Source of the DNA: an uncultured Christensenellaceae bacterium
GTDB lineage: Bacteria > Bacillota > Clostridia > Christensenellales > Pumilibacteraceae
NCBI GenBank assembly: GCA_910588155.1
Contig: CAJUPB010000003.1
Span: 1-64,000, forward strand
Length of the DNA stretch: 64,000 nucleotides
Direction: 5' to 3'
The notes under the pieces were generated by a model. The model was given only the letters and a program-made list of their open reading frames with translations. It made no database searches and was not told the origin of the DNA. The translations under genes and the position numbers were made by a program. Below, piece by piece: positions 1-10,000 of this stretch (position 1 is the stretch's first letter; the number at the start of each line of letters is the position of its first letter).

Positions 1-292
1 AAATTTTCCCATTCACTACCTGAAAAAAACCACACCCCCGTAACCCCAATGGATCACGCCATTCCAAGATTGCCCATTGCCCATCCTCAAAAATATTTTC
101 CACAATACAAACCATTTTTGCAGTTGCAAACTCATTTGCAAACATTTCTCTAATAGCCACAACTCCTACAACAGGTTCATTTGCAACTTGATGGTTTGTT
201 GCATTATTATCATACAGACTAATAATCATGTCCACATCACCGACATTAAAAGCGTCTACCCATTTATTTACTACTTCTTTCGGACTTGGCAT
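1..292 (-). CDS. NTF2/SnoaL-like protein, 3' end outside window
   Basis: The frame runs from an ATG at 292 to the left edge with no stop, giving about 97 residues. The start has a strong AAGGAGG site just upstream. The N-terminus (PKEVVNKWVDAFNVGDVDM) and the later pattern of an acidic stretch, NHQVANEPVVG and ILEWRDPLG fit the SnoaL-like/nuclear transport factor 2 fold, a cone-shaped small-molecule-binding or enzymatic fold. The substrate cannot be named. It is the last visible gene of the co-directional series behind tet and is AT-rich like its neighbours, so it probably belongs to the acquired segment. Confidence 0.72.
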   Translation of the reverse strand, partial: MPSPKEVVNKWVDAFNVGDVDMIISLYDNNATNHQVANEPVVGVVAIREMFANEFATAKMVCIVENIFEDGQWAILEWRDPLGLRGCGFFQVVNGKI

Positions 293-426
293 ATATTGTT
301 ATCCTCCTTTTTGATTAGAAATGCCATTGGTTTTCATCTTGCTATTAACTATCACTGCTGACTTTGCAAATTTAATTTATACTGCCTAACGATTTCACTT
401 GCTGCGAAACCAGAGTTTTGAATTTA

Positions 427-627
427 CTAACTGTTTTCAATTTCGTTTCCTATAAAGTAATTTGCTATTTCAAAAGCCTTTATTCGTCTTTTCGCCAAAG
501 TGATTTGTGACTTATATCTCTCTGAATTTTCTTTTGCTTCAAAGGTTATTATTGTTTCCCGTAATTTATGCAATGTTGAATCAATTTGCCTTTTTGCTTC
601 CATTAAATCTTCCTTAGTATATTCCAT
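427..627 (-). CDS. small hypothetical protein of the mobile segment
   Basis: This 66-residue protein is highly charged and probably helical (MEYTKEDLMEAKRQIDST and ITLAKRRIKAFEIANYF), with no cysteine, signal peptide or membrane segment. Its ATG has a GGAGG site seven bases upstream. It lies 106 bases behind the tet stop and points the same way, so it may be cotranscribed with tet. I recognise it only as a kind of protein found in Firmicutes accessory regions; no function can be given. Confidence 0.6.
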   Translation of the reverse strand: MEYTKEDLMEAKRQIDSTLHKLRETIITFEAKENSERYKSQITLAKRRIKAFEIANYFIGNEIENS

Positions 628-733
628 TATTACCCTCCATAACTTCTGATTGTTGTCGTCTTGACTGCTATTTGTCTTTTCTTTCCCAAATGGTATAGGC
701 TTTTATTAATGAACGCTTGCATTGCGAAAAACA

Positions 734-2653
734 TTACATTATCTTTTGAAACATATGGCGAACCTTATCTAAACGGCTGTTCGGGCGGCGTGGCTGAAAT
801 ACAGGCTCGCCAGAAGTTTCCTGATACCCTTTTAATTCTGTAATACAAACACTTCTTCCATTTGTATAAAAATTCAAATCATTCCTATATTCGTCAATAC
901 AACGGGCAGGGATTTCCCCCTTAAAAATAACTTCATCTTTTTCAAGTCTGGTTGATTCAATTATTGCGCAATACTTTGGTGCGTCATTATAAGCCCGTGA
1001 AAGATATTCCTGCGGTGCAAAAAGGGTAAAGGAAAGGTATGGTTCCAACAGTTGTGTCCCTGCTTTTTTCAATGCCTGCTCCAACACGACAGGCGCAAGA
1101 AAACGAAAATCAGCGGGGGTGCTGACCGGGCTGTAATAAACTCCATAATCAAAACAAATTTGGCAGTCTGTCACTCCCCAGCCATATAAGCCCTGCTCCA
1201 TTCCATAACGCACACCCTCCATGACGGCATTTTGAAAACTTTGGTTTAAATAGCCGAGAGATACCTCGCTTTTATATTGTGTTCCGCTTCCAACAGGAAG
1301 CGGTGTTACAGTCAAACCAATAGATGCCCAAAACGGATTCGGCGGCACTTCAATATGAATCGTGCAGCTCGCTTTTTTTTGCGGTCTTTCCAGATAAATA
1401 ACCGAAGGCTCTTTCATAGCCACGCCCACATGATATTTTTCTTCTAATAGCGAACAAATAACTTCTAACTGTACTTTTCCCAAAAAAGATAACATAATCT
1501 CATGTGTAACAGTATCAATGTCAAAATGCAAAAGAGGGTCTGTATCAGCAATCTCTGCGAGGGCATTTAACAGGGCTTCCCTTTGCTCCGGCTTTTGCGG
1601 CTCTACCGTTGTCCGAAGTAATGGCATGGGATTATCAATCCGTGTTTTGTGAGGCAGGAGTTTTTCATTTCCCAGAATGTCGTTCAGTTTCAAAGTATCA
1701 TCAGCTAAAATAACAATTTCTCCCGGACAGGCATGGTCAACCGGGACGATTTCACCATTTGACGGAATACACATTTCCGTAATCTTTATTTTTTTCTTTT
1801 TTGACAGCAGCAGGGTATCCCGTAAATGGAGCGTCCCATGATACAGGCGTAAATAAGAAAGCCGTTTTTTCCGCTCTGTATACTCAACCTTAAAAACATA
1901 TCCACATAATTCAGACTGAATATCGTCTGTTTCTGTAATGAAAGTTTCTGTAATCGCTTCAATCAGTTTTTCTGTTCCTAAATTGTCTTTTGCACTCCCA
2001 TGATAAACAGGAAACAAAGAGCAGCATCTGGTTCTTTTGCACTTTTCATATTGTAATTCCTGTATATCCAAAGAATCCTCTGCAACATATCGTTCTAATA
2101 GTTCATCGCTTCCGGAAATAATCATATCCCATTTGTCCAAATCAGAAATATCGGTCATAGTTATCTTTGGCGACAGGGAAACCTCCTGCATGACAATCAT
2201 ATCACTGGTAAGTTTATCTTTAATGCTTTGGTAAACACGCCGCAGGTCGATCCCATTTTGGTCTATCTTATTTATAAAGATAATTGTCGGAATGTCCATT
2301 TTCTGAAGCGCATGGAATAATATACGGGTTTGTGCCTGTACGCCGTCTTTTGCCGAAATGACTAAAACAGCTCCGTCAAGGACAGATAAAGAGCGGTATG
2401 CTTCGGTTAAAAAATCCATATGACCGGGAGTGTCCACGATATTGATTTTATAACCATTCCAGCAAAAAGAAGTAACCGCTGTCTGAATGGTAATTCCCCG
2501 TTGCCGTTCCAAAATCATAGTGTCTGTTCTTGTAGTTCCTTTATCCACGTTTCCTTGTTCCGCAATCGCTCCACTGGTGTATAGCAGGCTTTCAGTCAAT
2601 GTTGTTTTTCCTGCGTCTACATGGGCAAGAATTCCAATATTGATTATTTTCAT
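734..2653 (-). CDS. tet: tetracycline resistance ribosomal protection protein, Tet(M/O/W/32) type
   Basis: This is an EF-G-like GTPase that dislodges tetracycline from the 30S ribosome in the cytoplasm. Its 639 residues match the normal family length, and the frame is intact. The G domain shows AHVDAGKT (P-loop, about residue 10), DTPGH (about 76) and NKID (about 128). The C-terminal half carries SPVSTPADF in the domain IV loop that contacts the drug site, and the protein ends in the family-typical [18 protein letters not shown]. The start has GGGAGG ten bases upstream and is preceded by a complete attenuator leader. Different stretches remind me of Tet(W), Tet(O) and Tet(32), and mosaics are common in the family, so I do not assign a class. 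Base composition and abundant CATG sites set it apart from the backbone. Confidence 0.95.
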   Translation of the reverse strand: MKIINIGILAHVDAGKTTLTESLLYTSGAIAEQGNVDKGTTRTDTMILERQRGITIQTAVTSFCWNGYKINIVDTPGHMDFLTEAYRSLSVLDGAVLVISAKDGVQAQTRILFHALQKMDIPTIIFINKIDQNGIDLRRVYQSIKDKLTSDMIVMQEVSLSPKITMTDISDLDKWDMIISGSDELLERYVAEDSLDIQELQYEKCKRTRCCSLFPVYHGSAKDNLGTEKLIEAITETFITETDDIQSELCGYVFKVEYTERKKRLSYLRLYHGTLHLRDTLLLSKKKKIKITEMCIPSNGEIVPVDHACPGEIVILADDTLKLNDILGNEKLLPHKTRIDNPMPLLRTTVEPQKPEQREALLNALAEIADTDPLLHFDIDTVTHEIMLSFLGKVQLEVICSLLEEKYHVGVAMKEPSVIYLERPQKKASCTIHIEVPPNPFWASIGLTVTPLPVGSGTQYKSEVSLGYLNQSFQNAVMEGVRYGMEQGLYGWGVTDCQICFDYGVYYSPVSTPADFRFLAPVVLEQALKKAGTQLLEPYLSFTLFAPQEYLSRAYNDAPKYCAIIESTRLEKDEVIFKGEIPARCIDEYRNDLNFYTNGRSVCITELKGYQETSGEPVFQPRRPNSRLDKVRHMFQKIM

Positions 2654-2686
2654 GTGATTGTCCTCCCTTTACAGCCCAAAAAGGGC

Positions 2687-2729
2687 ATAAAAATCCCCAG
2701 CAGTAAAATACTTTTACCACTGGGGATTA
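2687..2729 (-). terminator. tet leader attenuator hairpin
   Basis: On the minus strand two arms of about 17 bases (AATCCCCAGTGGTAAAA and its near complement at 2692-2708) form a stem with a very short loop. A T-run follows, ending 34 bases before the tet start codon. This is the transcriptional attenuator known upstream of tet(M)/tet(O)/tet(W). Tetracycline-slowed translation of the leader is thought to let RNA polymerase read through. Confidence 0.85.
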
Positions 2730-2894
2730 TAATTTGCGGACATACACATATACAGCATACACCTGTTTGTGATTGCTGTTTTTTGGATATGTCAAAATTG
2801 ATAAGGCAAAAGTATTCTTAAATTGGGTACAAAAACTAAGCCCCCCACGAAAGGGACTATCATAATTCTTTGTTCCCACTATTTGATTATAGTT

Positions 2895-2918
2895 TTATTT
2901 AAGAATACCTTGCCGCAT
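2895..2918 (-). CDS. tet leader peptide (7 codons)
   Basis: ATG at 2918 follows AAGGAG and encodes M-R-Q-G-I-L-K, then TAA. Its codons for GILK (GGTATTCTTAAAT) are complementary to TTTAAGAATAC about 90 bases downstream (2811-2823). Ribosome position can therefore decide which leader hairpins form. It matches my memory of the leader upstream of tet(W)/tet(O). Confidence 0.75.
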   Translation of the reverse strand: MRQGILK

Positions 2919-2947
2919 ATTTTTTACTCCTTTTCGGGAATGAAACT

Positions 2948-2976
2948 ATTATATCATATCAACCTTAAAAAAGCAA
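2948..2976 (-). promoter_or_regulatory. tet promoter
   Basis: TTGCTT (2976-2971) and TATAAT (2953-2948) are separated by 17 bases, just upstream of the leader peptide. Confidence 0.75.
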
Positions 2977-3420
2977 GTACTTAAAATAAATTTTTCCTTC
3001 TCTTATATATAACAATCGTACCGACTTTTTGGCATTCAGAATAGATAAACAGTTGAATAAATCAGAATAAGCTAAATTACTGTTTGTCGATCTATTTGAG
3101 CTAAAACATTATACCACAAATTGAGCTTGCTCTCAATCTATTTATAAATAAAAATTACAAAATAGACCGACCACGGTGTTGTTTTCGTAGATTGATTTGC
3201 TAAATATCTAAATGCTATGTTTCCGCAAACCATTGTTATTCGTAGTCTTTTGCCGAGCATAAAAATATAAAATGTCTTAATTCTTGCATTTATAAAAAAT
3301 AAGCACCTACCATCCGTTATGGATTGTAAGTGCTTATTTTTTTTTGGTTATCGCCCCTATTTTGCCCCAAAAAGTCATTATTTTGGCTGTTTTCGTTTAA
3401 GACAAATTAGAGTTTCGATA
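2977..3420. other. gene-free end of acquired segment next to tRNA-Ala
   Basis: This AT-rich stretch has no convincing gene. It contains a 7-bp inverted repeat AAACAGT/ACTGTTT (3047-3053, 3079-3085) and ATTGAG/CTCAAT (3120-3125, 3132-3137). A terminator hairpin follows, then about 75 bases leading to the tRNA 3' end. Recombinase-binding sites would be expected in such a place, but nothing here identifies them. Confidence 0.5.
3298..3338. terminator. bidirectional terminator hairpin
   Basis: AATAAGCAC (3298-3306) pairs with GTGCTTATT (3330-3338), with further inner pairing ATCC/GGAT. There is a T-run on the right for the plus strand and an ATTTTTTAT tract on the left for the minus strand. It could end the tRNA-Ala transcript and insulate the tet segment. 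Confidence 0.75.
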
Positions 3421-3496
3421 TGGTGGAGATAAGGGGATTCGAACCCCTGGCCTATACGATGCGAACGTATCGCGCTACCATCTGCGCTATATCCCC
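3421..3496 (-). tRNA. tRNA-Ala (CGC anticodon)
   Basis: This is a full cloverleaf with encoded CCA. The acceptor is GGGGATA/TATCTCC with the alanine identity pair G3:U70. The D arm is GCGC...GCGC, the anticodon stem ATACG/CGTAT frames loop TTCGCAT (anticodon CGC), and the T arm is GGGG-TTCGAAT-CCCC. Its 3' end faces the tet segment, the usual orientation for an element integrated at a tRNA 3' end. Confidence 0.95.
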
Positions 3497-3531
3497 TGAC
3501 AAAGCCGACGCAAAACGCGTCGAGCCTTTTT

Positions 3532-3560
3532 ATTATATAAACAATCGGAGAAAATTGCAA
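3532..3560 (-). promoter_or_regulatory. tRNA-Ala(CGC) promoter
   Basis: TTGCAA (3560-3555) and TATAAT (3537-3532) with a 17-base spacer lie about 35 bases upstream of the mature tRNA. Confidence 0.75.
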
Positions 3561-3601
3561 GCGAATTATCGTGCATTTTTCACTTTTATTTATCGTTATA
3601 T

Positions 3602-3634
3602 AAAGACTGCCGAGAGTTTGCTTTCGACAGTCTT
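3602..3634 (-). terminator. terminator behind the ECF S gene
   Basis: AAAGACTG-CGA and TCG-CAGTCTTT form a stem with a single mismatch. On the minus strand it is followed by TTTATATAA. It separates the ECF gene from the tRNA promoter. Confidence 0.7.
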
Positions 3635-3726
3635 TTATCTTATTGAAAATATTTTTCGAAAACTCCGTTTATTTACTTGCTTTCAGCTTTTTATTTATCA
3701 CCCGTTTAATATCGTATCGAATACCG

Positions 3727-4305
3727 CTATTTTCTTTCTCGGGCGATTGCCGCAGACAAAGCCATTACGAGCACGGGCACGAGAACCGCTTGCAGCGACA
3801 AACCGATTAAACCCGTTTGAACCTGCGTCCAAGCCATATACACGGACAACGGCGACACGCTTTGAAATATTGCCGCCGAAGCGAGAAAGACACAACGTCC
3901 GAGGACTGCCGCAGTCCACACCGCGGGAAAAGCCATCCAAGCACGCTCTGCTATCTTCTCGGAAAACATTCCCGAAACCGAGGCAAAAACCGCAAGCTCG
4001 ACAATCATATACGGCAATCTCGCGGCAGCGGGCATAGGATTTCCGAAAGCAAGCGTTATCAGAAAGCTCGCAATCGGCGAAAGAATTCCGACGCCGAGTC
4101 CCCATTTCCAACCGAGCAGACAGCCTCCGAGCAAAATCGGCAAATACATCGGCAGCCACTGCGCTCCGCCGTTTGCTCCGAGAGTCATATGTACGATTTG
4201 CGGCAAAATGACCGCAAGCGCGACAACGGCGACAGACACCGCCGTCTTGACTGTTATTTTAACTTTTAAATCGACTTTCTTTCTGTCGAGTACCGCGTCT
4301 ATCAT
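3727..4305 (-). CDS. ECF transporter S component, CbrT-like
   Basis: This 192-residue integral membrane protein has about six hydrophobic segments. The stretch PQIVHMTLG ... LPMYLPILLGGCLLGWKWG ... SPIASFL resembles the substrate-binding S components of energy-coupling-factor importers, closest in pattern to the CbrT-like (cobalamin or related vitamin) group. The shared ECF module (EcfA/A'/T) is not in the window. The gene starts 17 bases behind the aldo/keto reductase with GGAG eleven bases before the ATG, so the two form an operon. The substrate is unproven, and no riboswitch precedes this operon. Confidence 0.75.
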   Translation of the reverse strand: MIDAVLDRKKVDLKVKITVKTAVSVAVVALAVILPQIVHMTLGANGGAQWLPMYLPILLGGCLLGWKWGLGVGILSPIASFLITLAFGNPMPAAARLPYMIVELAVFASVSGMFSEKIAERAWMAFPAVWTAAVLGRCVFLASAAIFQSVSPLSVYMAWTQVQTGLIGLSLQAVLVPVLVMALSAAIARERK

Positions 4306-4321
4306 AATTCTTTTCGCTCCT

Positions 4322-5452
4322 TTATTTGAGTCTTTCCGTAAAATCTTTCATCATTTCGGATATCTTTATCTGCTGCGGGCAAACTTTCTCGCAGCTTCGG
4401 CACCCTACGCACGCGCTCGGTTTCTTATCTTCCGACAACGTTCCGACCACCATAGGCGCAATGAAGCCGCCGCCCGTAAAACGGTGTTCGTTGTAGAGTC
4501 CTATAAGCTCCGGAATGGCAAGTCCTTTCGGGCAATGGCTCGTGCAATATCTGCACGCCGTACACGGCAGCGAGGACTTTTTCACCATCGCGTCCGCGAT
4601 TTTCAGAATCGCATCGTTCTCCGACGGCGACAAAGGTTTATCGTTTTCGAATGTTTTGATATTGTCTGCCACCTGCGCCATATCCGACATTCCCGACAAT
4701 ATCATTTTTACTTGCGGCAGACCCTGCAAAAACCTGAACGCCCACGCGGGAATGCTTTCATCGGGGCGCAGACGCTTTAAAGTTTTTTCGTCTTCGTCGG
4801 ACAATTTCGCCAATTTTCCTCCGCGCAAAGGTTCCATTATCCAAACAGGAATATTGCGTTCGGCAAGCAATTCGTATTTTTCTTTGCCGTTTTGGAACGT
4901 CCAATCGAGATAGTTGATTTGAAGCTGTCCGAACTCCATATAGTCTCCGTACATTTCCAAAAAGCGATTTATCACTCCGATGTCGCCGTGTGCCGAAAAG
5001 CCGAGATGTTTGATTTTCCCGTCGGCTTTCAGTTTTTTCAAACTCTCCAACGTGCCGTATTTTTCGTCCAGATATGCGTCGATATTCATCTCGCACACAT
5101 TGTGGACGAGGTAGAAATCGAAATATTCCACTTGACATTTTTGCAACTGTTTTTCGAATATTTCTTCCGTCTTGCCCATATTGGACAAGTCGTATCCCGG
5201 AAACTTGCTGGCGAGATAAAAGCTGTTTCTGTCGTAGCGCGAAAGCAATTTACCCATAACCGTTTCCGATTTTCCGTCGTGATAGCCCCAAGCCGTATCG
5301 TAATAGTTCACGCCGCTTTTCATTGCATAATCAATCATTTCCGCCGCCGCCCGTTCGTCCACGTCGCCGAACACGCCGTTTTTTGTCGGCAGCCGCATAC
5401 ACCCGAAACCCAAGGCGGAAAGTTTCAAATCCCGAAATTGTCTGTAAATCAT
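4322..5452 (-). CDS. aldo/keto reductase with C-terminal 2[4Fe-4S] ferredoxin domain
   Basis: The protein has 376 residues. Residues 1-280 form an AKR barrel: GFGCMRLP at the N-terminus, DTAWGYHDGKSE with the catalytic Asp/Tyr, the lysine in ASKFPG, and the histidine in YLVHN. The C-terminus holds two cluster motifs, CTACRYCTSHCPKG and CVGCRSCEKVCPQQ. Such fusions are oxidoreductases widespread in anaerobes whose electrons may pass through the clusters; substrates are unknown. Start: AAAGGAGG eight bases upstream. First gene of an operon with the ECF S component. Confidence 0.88.
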   Translation of the reverse strand: MIYRQFRDLKLSALGFGCMRLPTKNGVFGDVDERAAAEMIDYAMKSGVNYYDTAWGYHDGKSETVMGKLLSRYDRNSFYLASKFPGYDLSNMGKTEEIFEKQLQKCQVEYFDFYLVHNVCEMNIDAYLDEKYGTLESLKKLKADGKIKHLGFSAHGDIGVINRFLEMYGDYMEFGQLQINYLDWTFQNGKEKYELLAERNIPVWIMEPLRGGKLAKLSDEDEKTLKRLRPDESIPAWAFRFLQGLPQVKMILSGMSDMAQVADNIKTFENDKPLSPSENDAILKIADAMVKKSSLPCTACRYCTSHCPKGLAIPELIGLYNEHRFTGGGFIAPMVVGTLSEDKKPSACVGCRSCEKVCPQQIKISEMMKDFTERLK

Positions 5453-5476
5453 TGATATCCTCCTTTAAACTTGTTA

Positions 5477-5506
5477 ATTATATCATATACGCGACTATAT
5501 ATCAAA
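5477..5506 (-). promoter_or_regulatory. promoter of the aldo/keto reductase-ECF operon
   Basis: TTTGAT (5506-5501) and TATAAT (5482-5477) with an 18-base spacer, about 25 bases before the start codon. Confidence 0.65.
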
Positions 5507-5547
5507 TGCTTATATTTTATGGTTTGCCATAACAATCGCGCATAGTG

Positions 5548-5997
5548 TCATTTTGTTCCGAGCTTTTTAATAATCTCGCATTTTACGTCCTCGGTTATGC
5601 CCCGCTCCTGTTCTGTCAGCACGAGCTTTTCTGCGGGGAATCTCGCATCCGAGAAGTCCTCGTCGTCCACTGCGACAAAAATGTCTATCTCGGAATGTGT
5701 TTCCGCAAAAGTCATAATTTCGTCCGACCTGCGTTTTAACAGAGGAGTCACGCCTATGAAATCTTTGCTGGTTATGCCGAAAGGCTTAAATTGCGCAAGC
5801 ATATTTTGCACGTCGTTTTGATAAAGCCGCCAAGAACTCGACAGCACCAATTTGCACCCCGTTGCGTCCAAAATCTGTTTCAGCCGCAAACAGCAGCCGT
5901 CGTCGAAAATATCGTCGGCTGCGTCTTCGCCCCAATTCACGACGTCTTTTTCGTGCAGACACACCACACCGTCTATATCCAAAAATAAAATTTTCAT
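5548..5997 (-). CDS. HAD-superfamily protein, Swiss-army-knife RNA repair type
   Basis: The protein has 149 residues. The N-terminal FLDIDGVV supplies the two HAD aspartates, VLSSSWR is motif II and VAVDDEDF is the C-terminal acidic motif. The lack of a large cap and the short length fit the HAD_SAK family, named from fusions to RNA-repair enzymes. The substrate of this stand-alone form is unknown. GGGAG lies eight bases before the ATG. Confidence 0.75.
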   Translation of the reverse strand: MKILFLDIDGVVCLHEKDVVNWGEDAADDIFDDGCCLRLKQILDATGCKLVLSSSWRLYQNDVQNMLAQFKPFGITSKDFIGVTPLLKRRSDEIMTFAETHSEIDIFVAVDDEDFSDARFPAEKLVLTEQERGITEDVKCEIIKKLGTK

Positions 5998-6045
5998 TTC
6001 CGCTCCCTTCGAACGCTCATTGCATTTCGACTGATTGTCCGACGC

Positions 6046-6792
6046 TCAAATCAAGTCTTTTCCTATTTGAGATTCGTCCACGTTCGGGTTTACGTATCTG
6101 TCTTTCTTCCGTCTTTTACGATAGACTATCGCTTTCTGCGGACAGCGATGATAGCACCCCAAACAGGCGACGCAGGCATCGAGAAAAGATATTCCGTTTT
6201 CGTTCGCAACAATATTTTTCGAGGGACAGACAAGAGCGCACTTGCCGCATCGAACGCAGTCTTTCGTGACAGAAAACTCTCCGCCTATCAAATGCCAATT
6301 CGATTTGTTTTTCAAAAACTTTTCTTCCCTTGTTTTTCTCCGTGCGGGAACTGCGTAATCTCCCCTTTCTATGGCGTCCGAAATTTCGTTTATGCTGCCG
6401 TCCGCCTTTTTCAGCACGCTTTTAAGGTAGAATTTCGGCACGGTGAAGGTGAGCGTGAAATTCTCCGGCATTTGCATTTTATAAACGCTTTTGATATTAA
6501 GACCGAGTCTTAATGCATAGTCATACATCAATCGGTCCGCCCCGCACGCCATACCTCCGTAGTTTTGAATGACGGTAAGCTCGACATTCTTGTCCAGCCG
6601 AGGCAATAAATCGAATACGTGTGCCGGCATTCCGTAAGAATATATCGGCGTCACCAAAAACAGTTTTTCGAATTCCTTTCCGTCGCCCTCGTATGTCGGG
6701 ATATAGCGTATGACTCCTCCGATTCTTTCGCGCAGTTTTTGCGAGATATACAGACTGTTTCCCGTCGAACTGAAATACAATATACCGTTCAT
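6046..6792 (-). CDS. EFR1-family flavodoxin/ferredoxin protein
   Basis: The protein has 248 residues. The N-terminal half begins YFSSTGNSLYIS, the flavodoxin phosphate-loop signature, and contains VTPIYSYGMP. The C-terminal part has two [4Fe-4S] motifs, CVRCGKCALVCP and CVACLGCYHRCP, and a basic tail. This domain order defines the EFR1 family of presumed electron-transfer proteins of anaerobes. GGGAG precedes the ATG. Confidence 0.87.
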   Translation of the reverse strand: MNGILYFSSTGNSLYISQKLRERIGGVIRYIPTYEGDGKEFEKLFLVTPIYSYGMPAHVFDLLPRLDKNVELTVIQNYGGMACGADRLMYDYALRLGLNIKSVYKMQMPENFTLTFTVPKFYLKSVLKKADGSINEISDAIERGDYAVPARRKTREEKFLKNKSNWHLIGGEFSVTKDCVRCGKCALVCPSKNIVANENGISFLDACVACLGCYHRCPQKAIVYRKRRKKDRYVNPNVDESQIGKDLI

Positions 6793-6822
6793 TGATTCTC
6801 CCTGAATTCTTATGTTCTTTTA

Positions 6823-6851
6823 ATTATAGCATAAAACCGGATTTTTTTCAA
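6823..6851 (-). promoter_or_regulatory. EFR1 promoter
   Basis: TTGAAA (6851-6846) and TATAAT (6828-6823) with a 17-base spacer, about 30 bases upstream of the start. Confidence 0.7.
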
Positions 6852-6969
6852 CCGTCTGTATAGAATATTGTATTTAATATTTATAAATGACAGCGAAGTA
6901 TCCGCCGAACGCAAGTTGCGTTTCGACAAAAGATATGACGGAAAACTTTTTTCAATGCATAAAAAACGG

Positions 6970-6998
6970 TTGCATTATTACATTCGAACGGATATAAT
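6970..6998 (+). promoter_or_regulatory. promoter of the transglutaminase-like surface protein
   Basis: TTGCAT (6970-6975) and TATAAT (6993-6998) with a 17-base spacer give a 5' leader of about 57 bases before the ATG at 7062. Confidence 0.75.
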
Positions 6999-7061
6999 AA
7001 TGTGGTGATTTTGTCACGGACGAATCAAGCGATTCGCCAATATATCAGATTCGGAGGTATT

Positions 7062-10000
7062 ATGAAATCATTGACAAAACATATCGGCAGAACAATCGTG
7101 ACTTTTGCGGCAATATTGTCGCTCGTCTTCGGCATCGGCGCAGGCATAAACCTGAACGACGCGTATGCGGCTTCGGGCGAAGACTATACCTACAAACATT
7201 TTTACAGCAGATTGTCTCCCGACACCAGAGCGGAAAAATTTTATGCCGCTTACGAAAAGCTGGCGGAAAGCGGCGAATTTAAAAAGGGCGCAATCGAATA
7301 CGACGTATTGTCGAACGGTTTTACCGACGCCGCCGACGTATCCGCATACATAAACGGAACCGACAACAAGATAATCAAAGCGTTCGGCGCGGGACGCGAT
7401 GCGTTTATTATGGACCATCCCGACCTGTTTTACGTCGATTTGTTCGGCACGTCGCTCAGTATGGGAATGCAAAAGAACAACTGTGCCGCATATCTCGATT
7501 CGAGCCGCGTGCTTACTCTTTACAGCGGAAGCATAAACACCGAAAAAGCGGTGAATGCCGCCATAGCAAAATACGAAGCCAAGCTCGACGAAATCGTTGC
7601 CGCCGCGAAAGCCGCGGGAACGCAACCCAAAGAACAGATTGAGTTTGTGAACAAATATATCTGCGACAACACCGTATACAGTTTCGGTACGGAAATCAAA
7701 GACGGCAGAAACGTAGACACTCCCGCAGCGGCATACATAAGCACCGCTTACGGTTCGCTTGTAAACGGTCAAGCAATCTGCGGCGGTTATGCAAAAGGTT
7801 TCAAAGCCGTTATGGACAGACTCGGAATCCCCTGCGTCTGCGTTCAGGGCTACTCCAAACGCAACGGGAATATGGAACCGCATATGTGGAACTACGTCGA
7901 ACTCGACGGTATGTGGTATGCCGTGGACGTTACTTTCAACGACACGGGTTCCAATCTTCAAAAAGTACTGCTGGTCGGCGGCGAAGCTTTGAAAGACACC
8001 CACATCGAAGACAACGTTATTTCCTCGTCGGGTTACGAACTTCGTTATCCCGCCGTCAAACCTTATGACTACGGCGATGACGTCGACGACAACGGTATGA
8101 CGATTGTCGGAGAATACAAGGAGTCTTCCGACAATACCGGTAAAACATTGGAACTGTTCGTTTCTTTCGACGATAAAAACGCAAAGGCGCTGAAAGAGGA
8201 AGGGAAAATCTTCATCTTCCGTTCCGGCGATTTCAATTCCGAAACAAACTCCGTGAAGTGGACTGCTTGGTTCGACGCCAAGGAATTCGGAGAAGTTTAC
8301 GTTCCTCTTTTCCTCGAAAAAGAAAACGGCGAACAATGCGTTCTTCACGCGGGCATCGAATATATTCAATTCGCTTTGACGAGCAAAACGCCCGACGAAA
8401 ACTTCCAAGCGTTCTACCCCACGGATAAACCCGACATATACGGCGACTTGTCCGGCAAACCGCACTACTACGGCTATAAAGAAGAAACTTGCACCGAAGA
8501 CGGATTCTTTATCGGAGAACCCAGCGTGCCTTATCACAACAACGCATTCGGTTCGTATCTCCCCGCTCCCGGCGCATCGTCAGTGTCTCCCCACAACGGC
8601 GGAAGTTTGCCCGTAGACGATACTTACGACGTTCGCATCGTGTACAACACCGAACTCGAACTTGCCGACAACGGCAAGCCTGCGGGAATGGATTTCACGA
8701 CGTCGCGCGGCAACGACACCGTCAAACAAAATGCCGTCTTGACTGATTTCAATTGGGACGGAGAAAAGACAATCACATTCAAATTCACTCCCAGCAAGAT
8801 GTTCATTCACAATAATGCGTCGTACTATTTCGTACCCACTAATCTCGTGGGCGTCAAAAGCAAAAAAGCTCCCGACTTTGTATACTACTCGTTCAAACGC
8901 AAAAGCGTCGTATGCAGCAAAATTTTCAACGACGGCAGATTGTATATGAACGTGTTCGGCGACCCGAGAATGCTCGACAGCTCCGATTTGTCGGTTACCG
9001 ACTTCAAAGACGAAAACGGCAACTATTATGCCGCCAGCCAGCGCAGTCAACTGATGCTTGTCGCAAGCAAACCGACCAAAGCCACACAGCAGGAAATGGA
9101 CGAGGCGCTGAAAAATAACGTACCTATCAAGGACGGAGAAATAATAACGTCCGCCAGCTACGAAATCAATCTTCAAATCTGCGGCGTCGTTCAGAAAGTC
9201 CCGAATGGCAGTTATATGCAGGTGGCGTTCGGCTTCCCCGAGGGCTATGACGCAAACGATGCAGGCACTACGTTTAAGATTTACCACTACACCCACGACG
9301 ACAAAGGAAACATCACCGGCGTGGAAGAAATTCCCGCAATCATCACGGAATACGGCTTGATTGCCAAAGTCAAGAGTTTCAGCCCGTTCACGGTGGTACA
9401 GGTCAAAAACACAAGTGCGGCTGTCGGCGAAAGCAAGAGCAAAAATATCTATGCTTACGTGAACGGCATCGGCGGTACGGTAACGTCGAACGGCACAAGC
9501 GGAATCGCGCAAGTCGGCGACTCGATAACATACGAAATCAAAGCCGATAAGGGATACTCCGTCGGAACCGTTCGTCTGAACGGCAAAACCGTGGACGCAA
9601 GCCGTTATTCAAAAGGCACTTTGGTACTTACTTCCGACGAAATCGAATCGAGTAATATGCTCGAAGTAAGTTTCATAACGACCCAATCCCTCAAAAGCTA
9701 TGCCGCAAAAGGTATCTCCCTCGTGATTGACGGAACTTCCGTGGTTATGCCCAAAACCACAAACGTCGTCGGCATAGTTCTGGGTTGCATTTTCGCAGTC
9801 GTAGCTCTTGCCGCAGGCGGATTCACTTTATGGTGGTTCGTGTTCAGAAAGCGCCCCATAGCAAAAGCCGCGGCAACGGGAAGCGCAACGGTCGCAAGAC
9901 CCTCTGCGAAAGCGTCCCCTACTTCGACAAGAATACAAAACACTGCGTCGAAACCGTCCGTATCCGCCAAGCCGACGGCAAGACCTGCACAGACGGCAAG

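Noticed and set aside
734..2653. Housekeeping elongation factor G
   Set aside because: The 639-residue length, the tet-type leader with attenuator, the C-terminal SPVSTPADF loop and the foreign composition identify a ribosomal protection protein.
3345..3420. Remnant of an integrase C-terminus next to the tRNA
   Set aside because: The frame reading DFLGQNRGDN is only about 28 codons between stops and has no recombinase motif.
3378..3560. 60-codon minus-strand frame
   Set aside because: It runs straight through tRNA-Ala(CGC).
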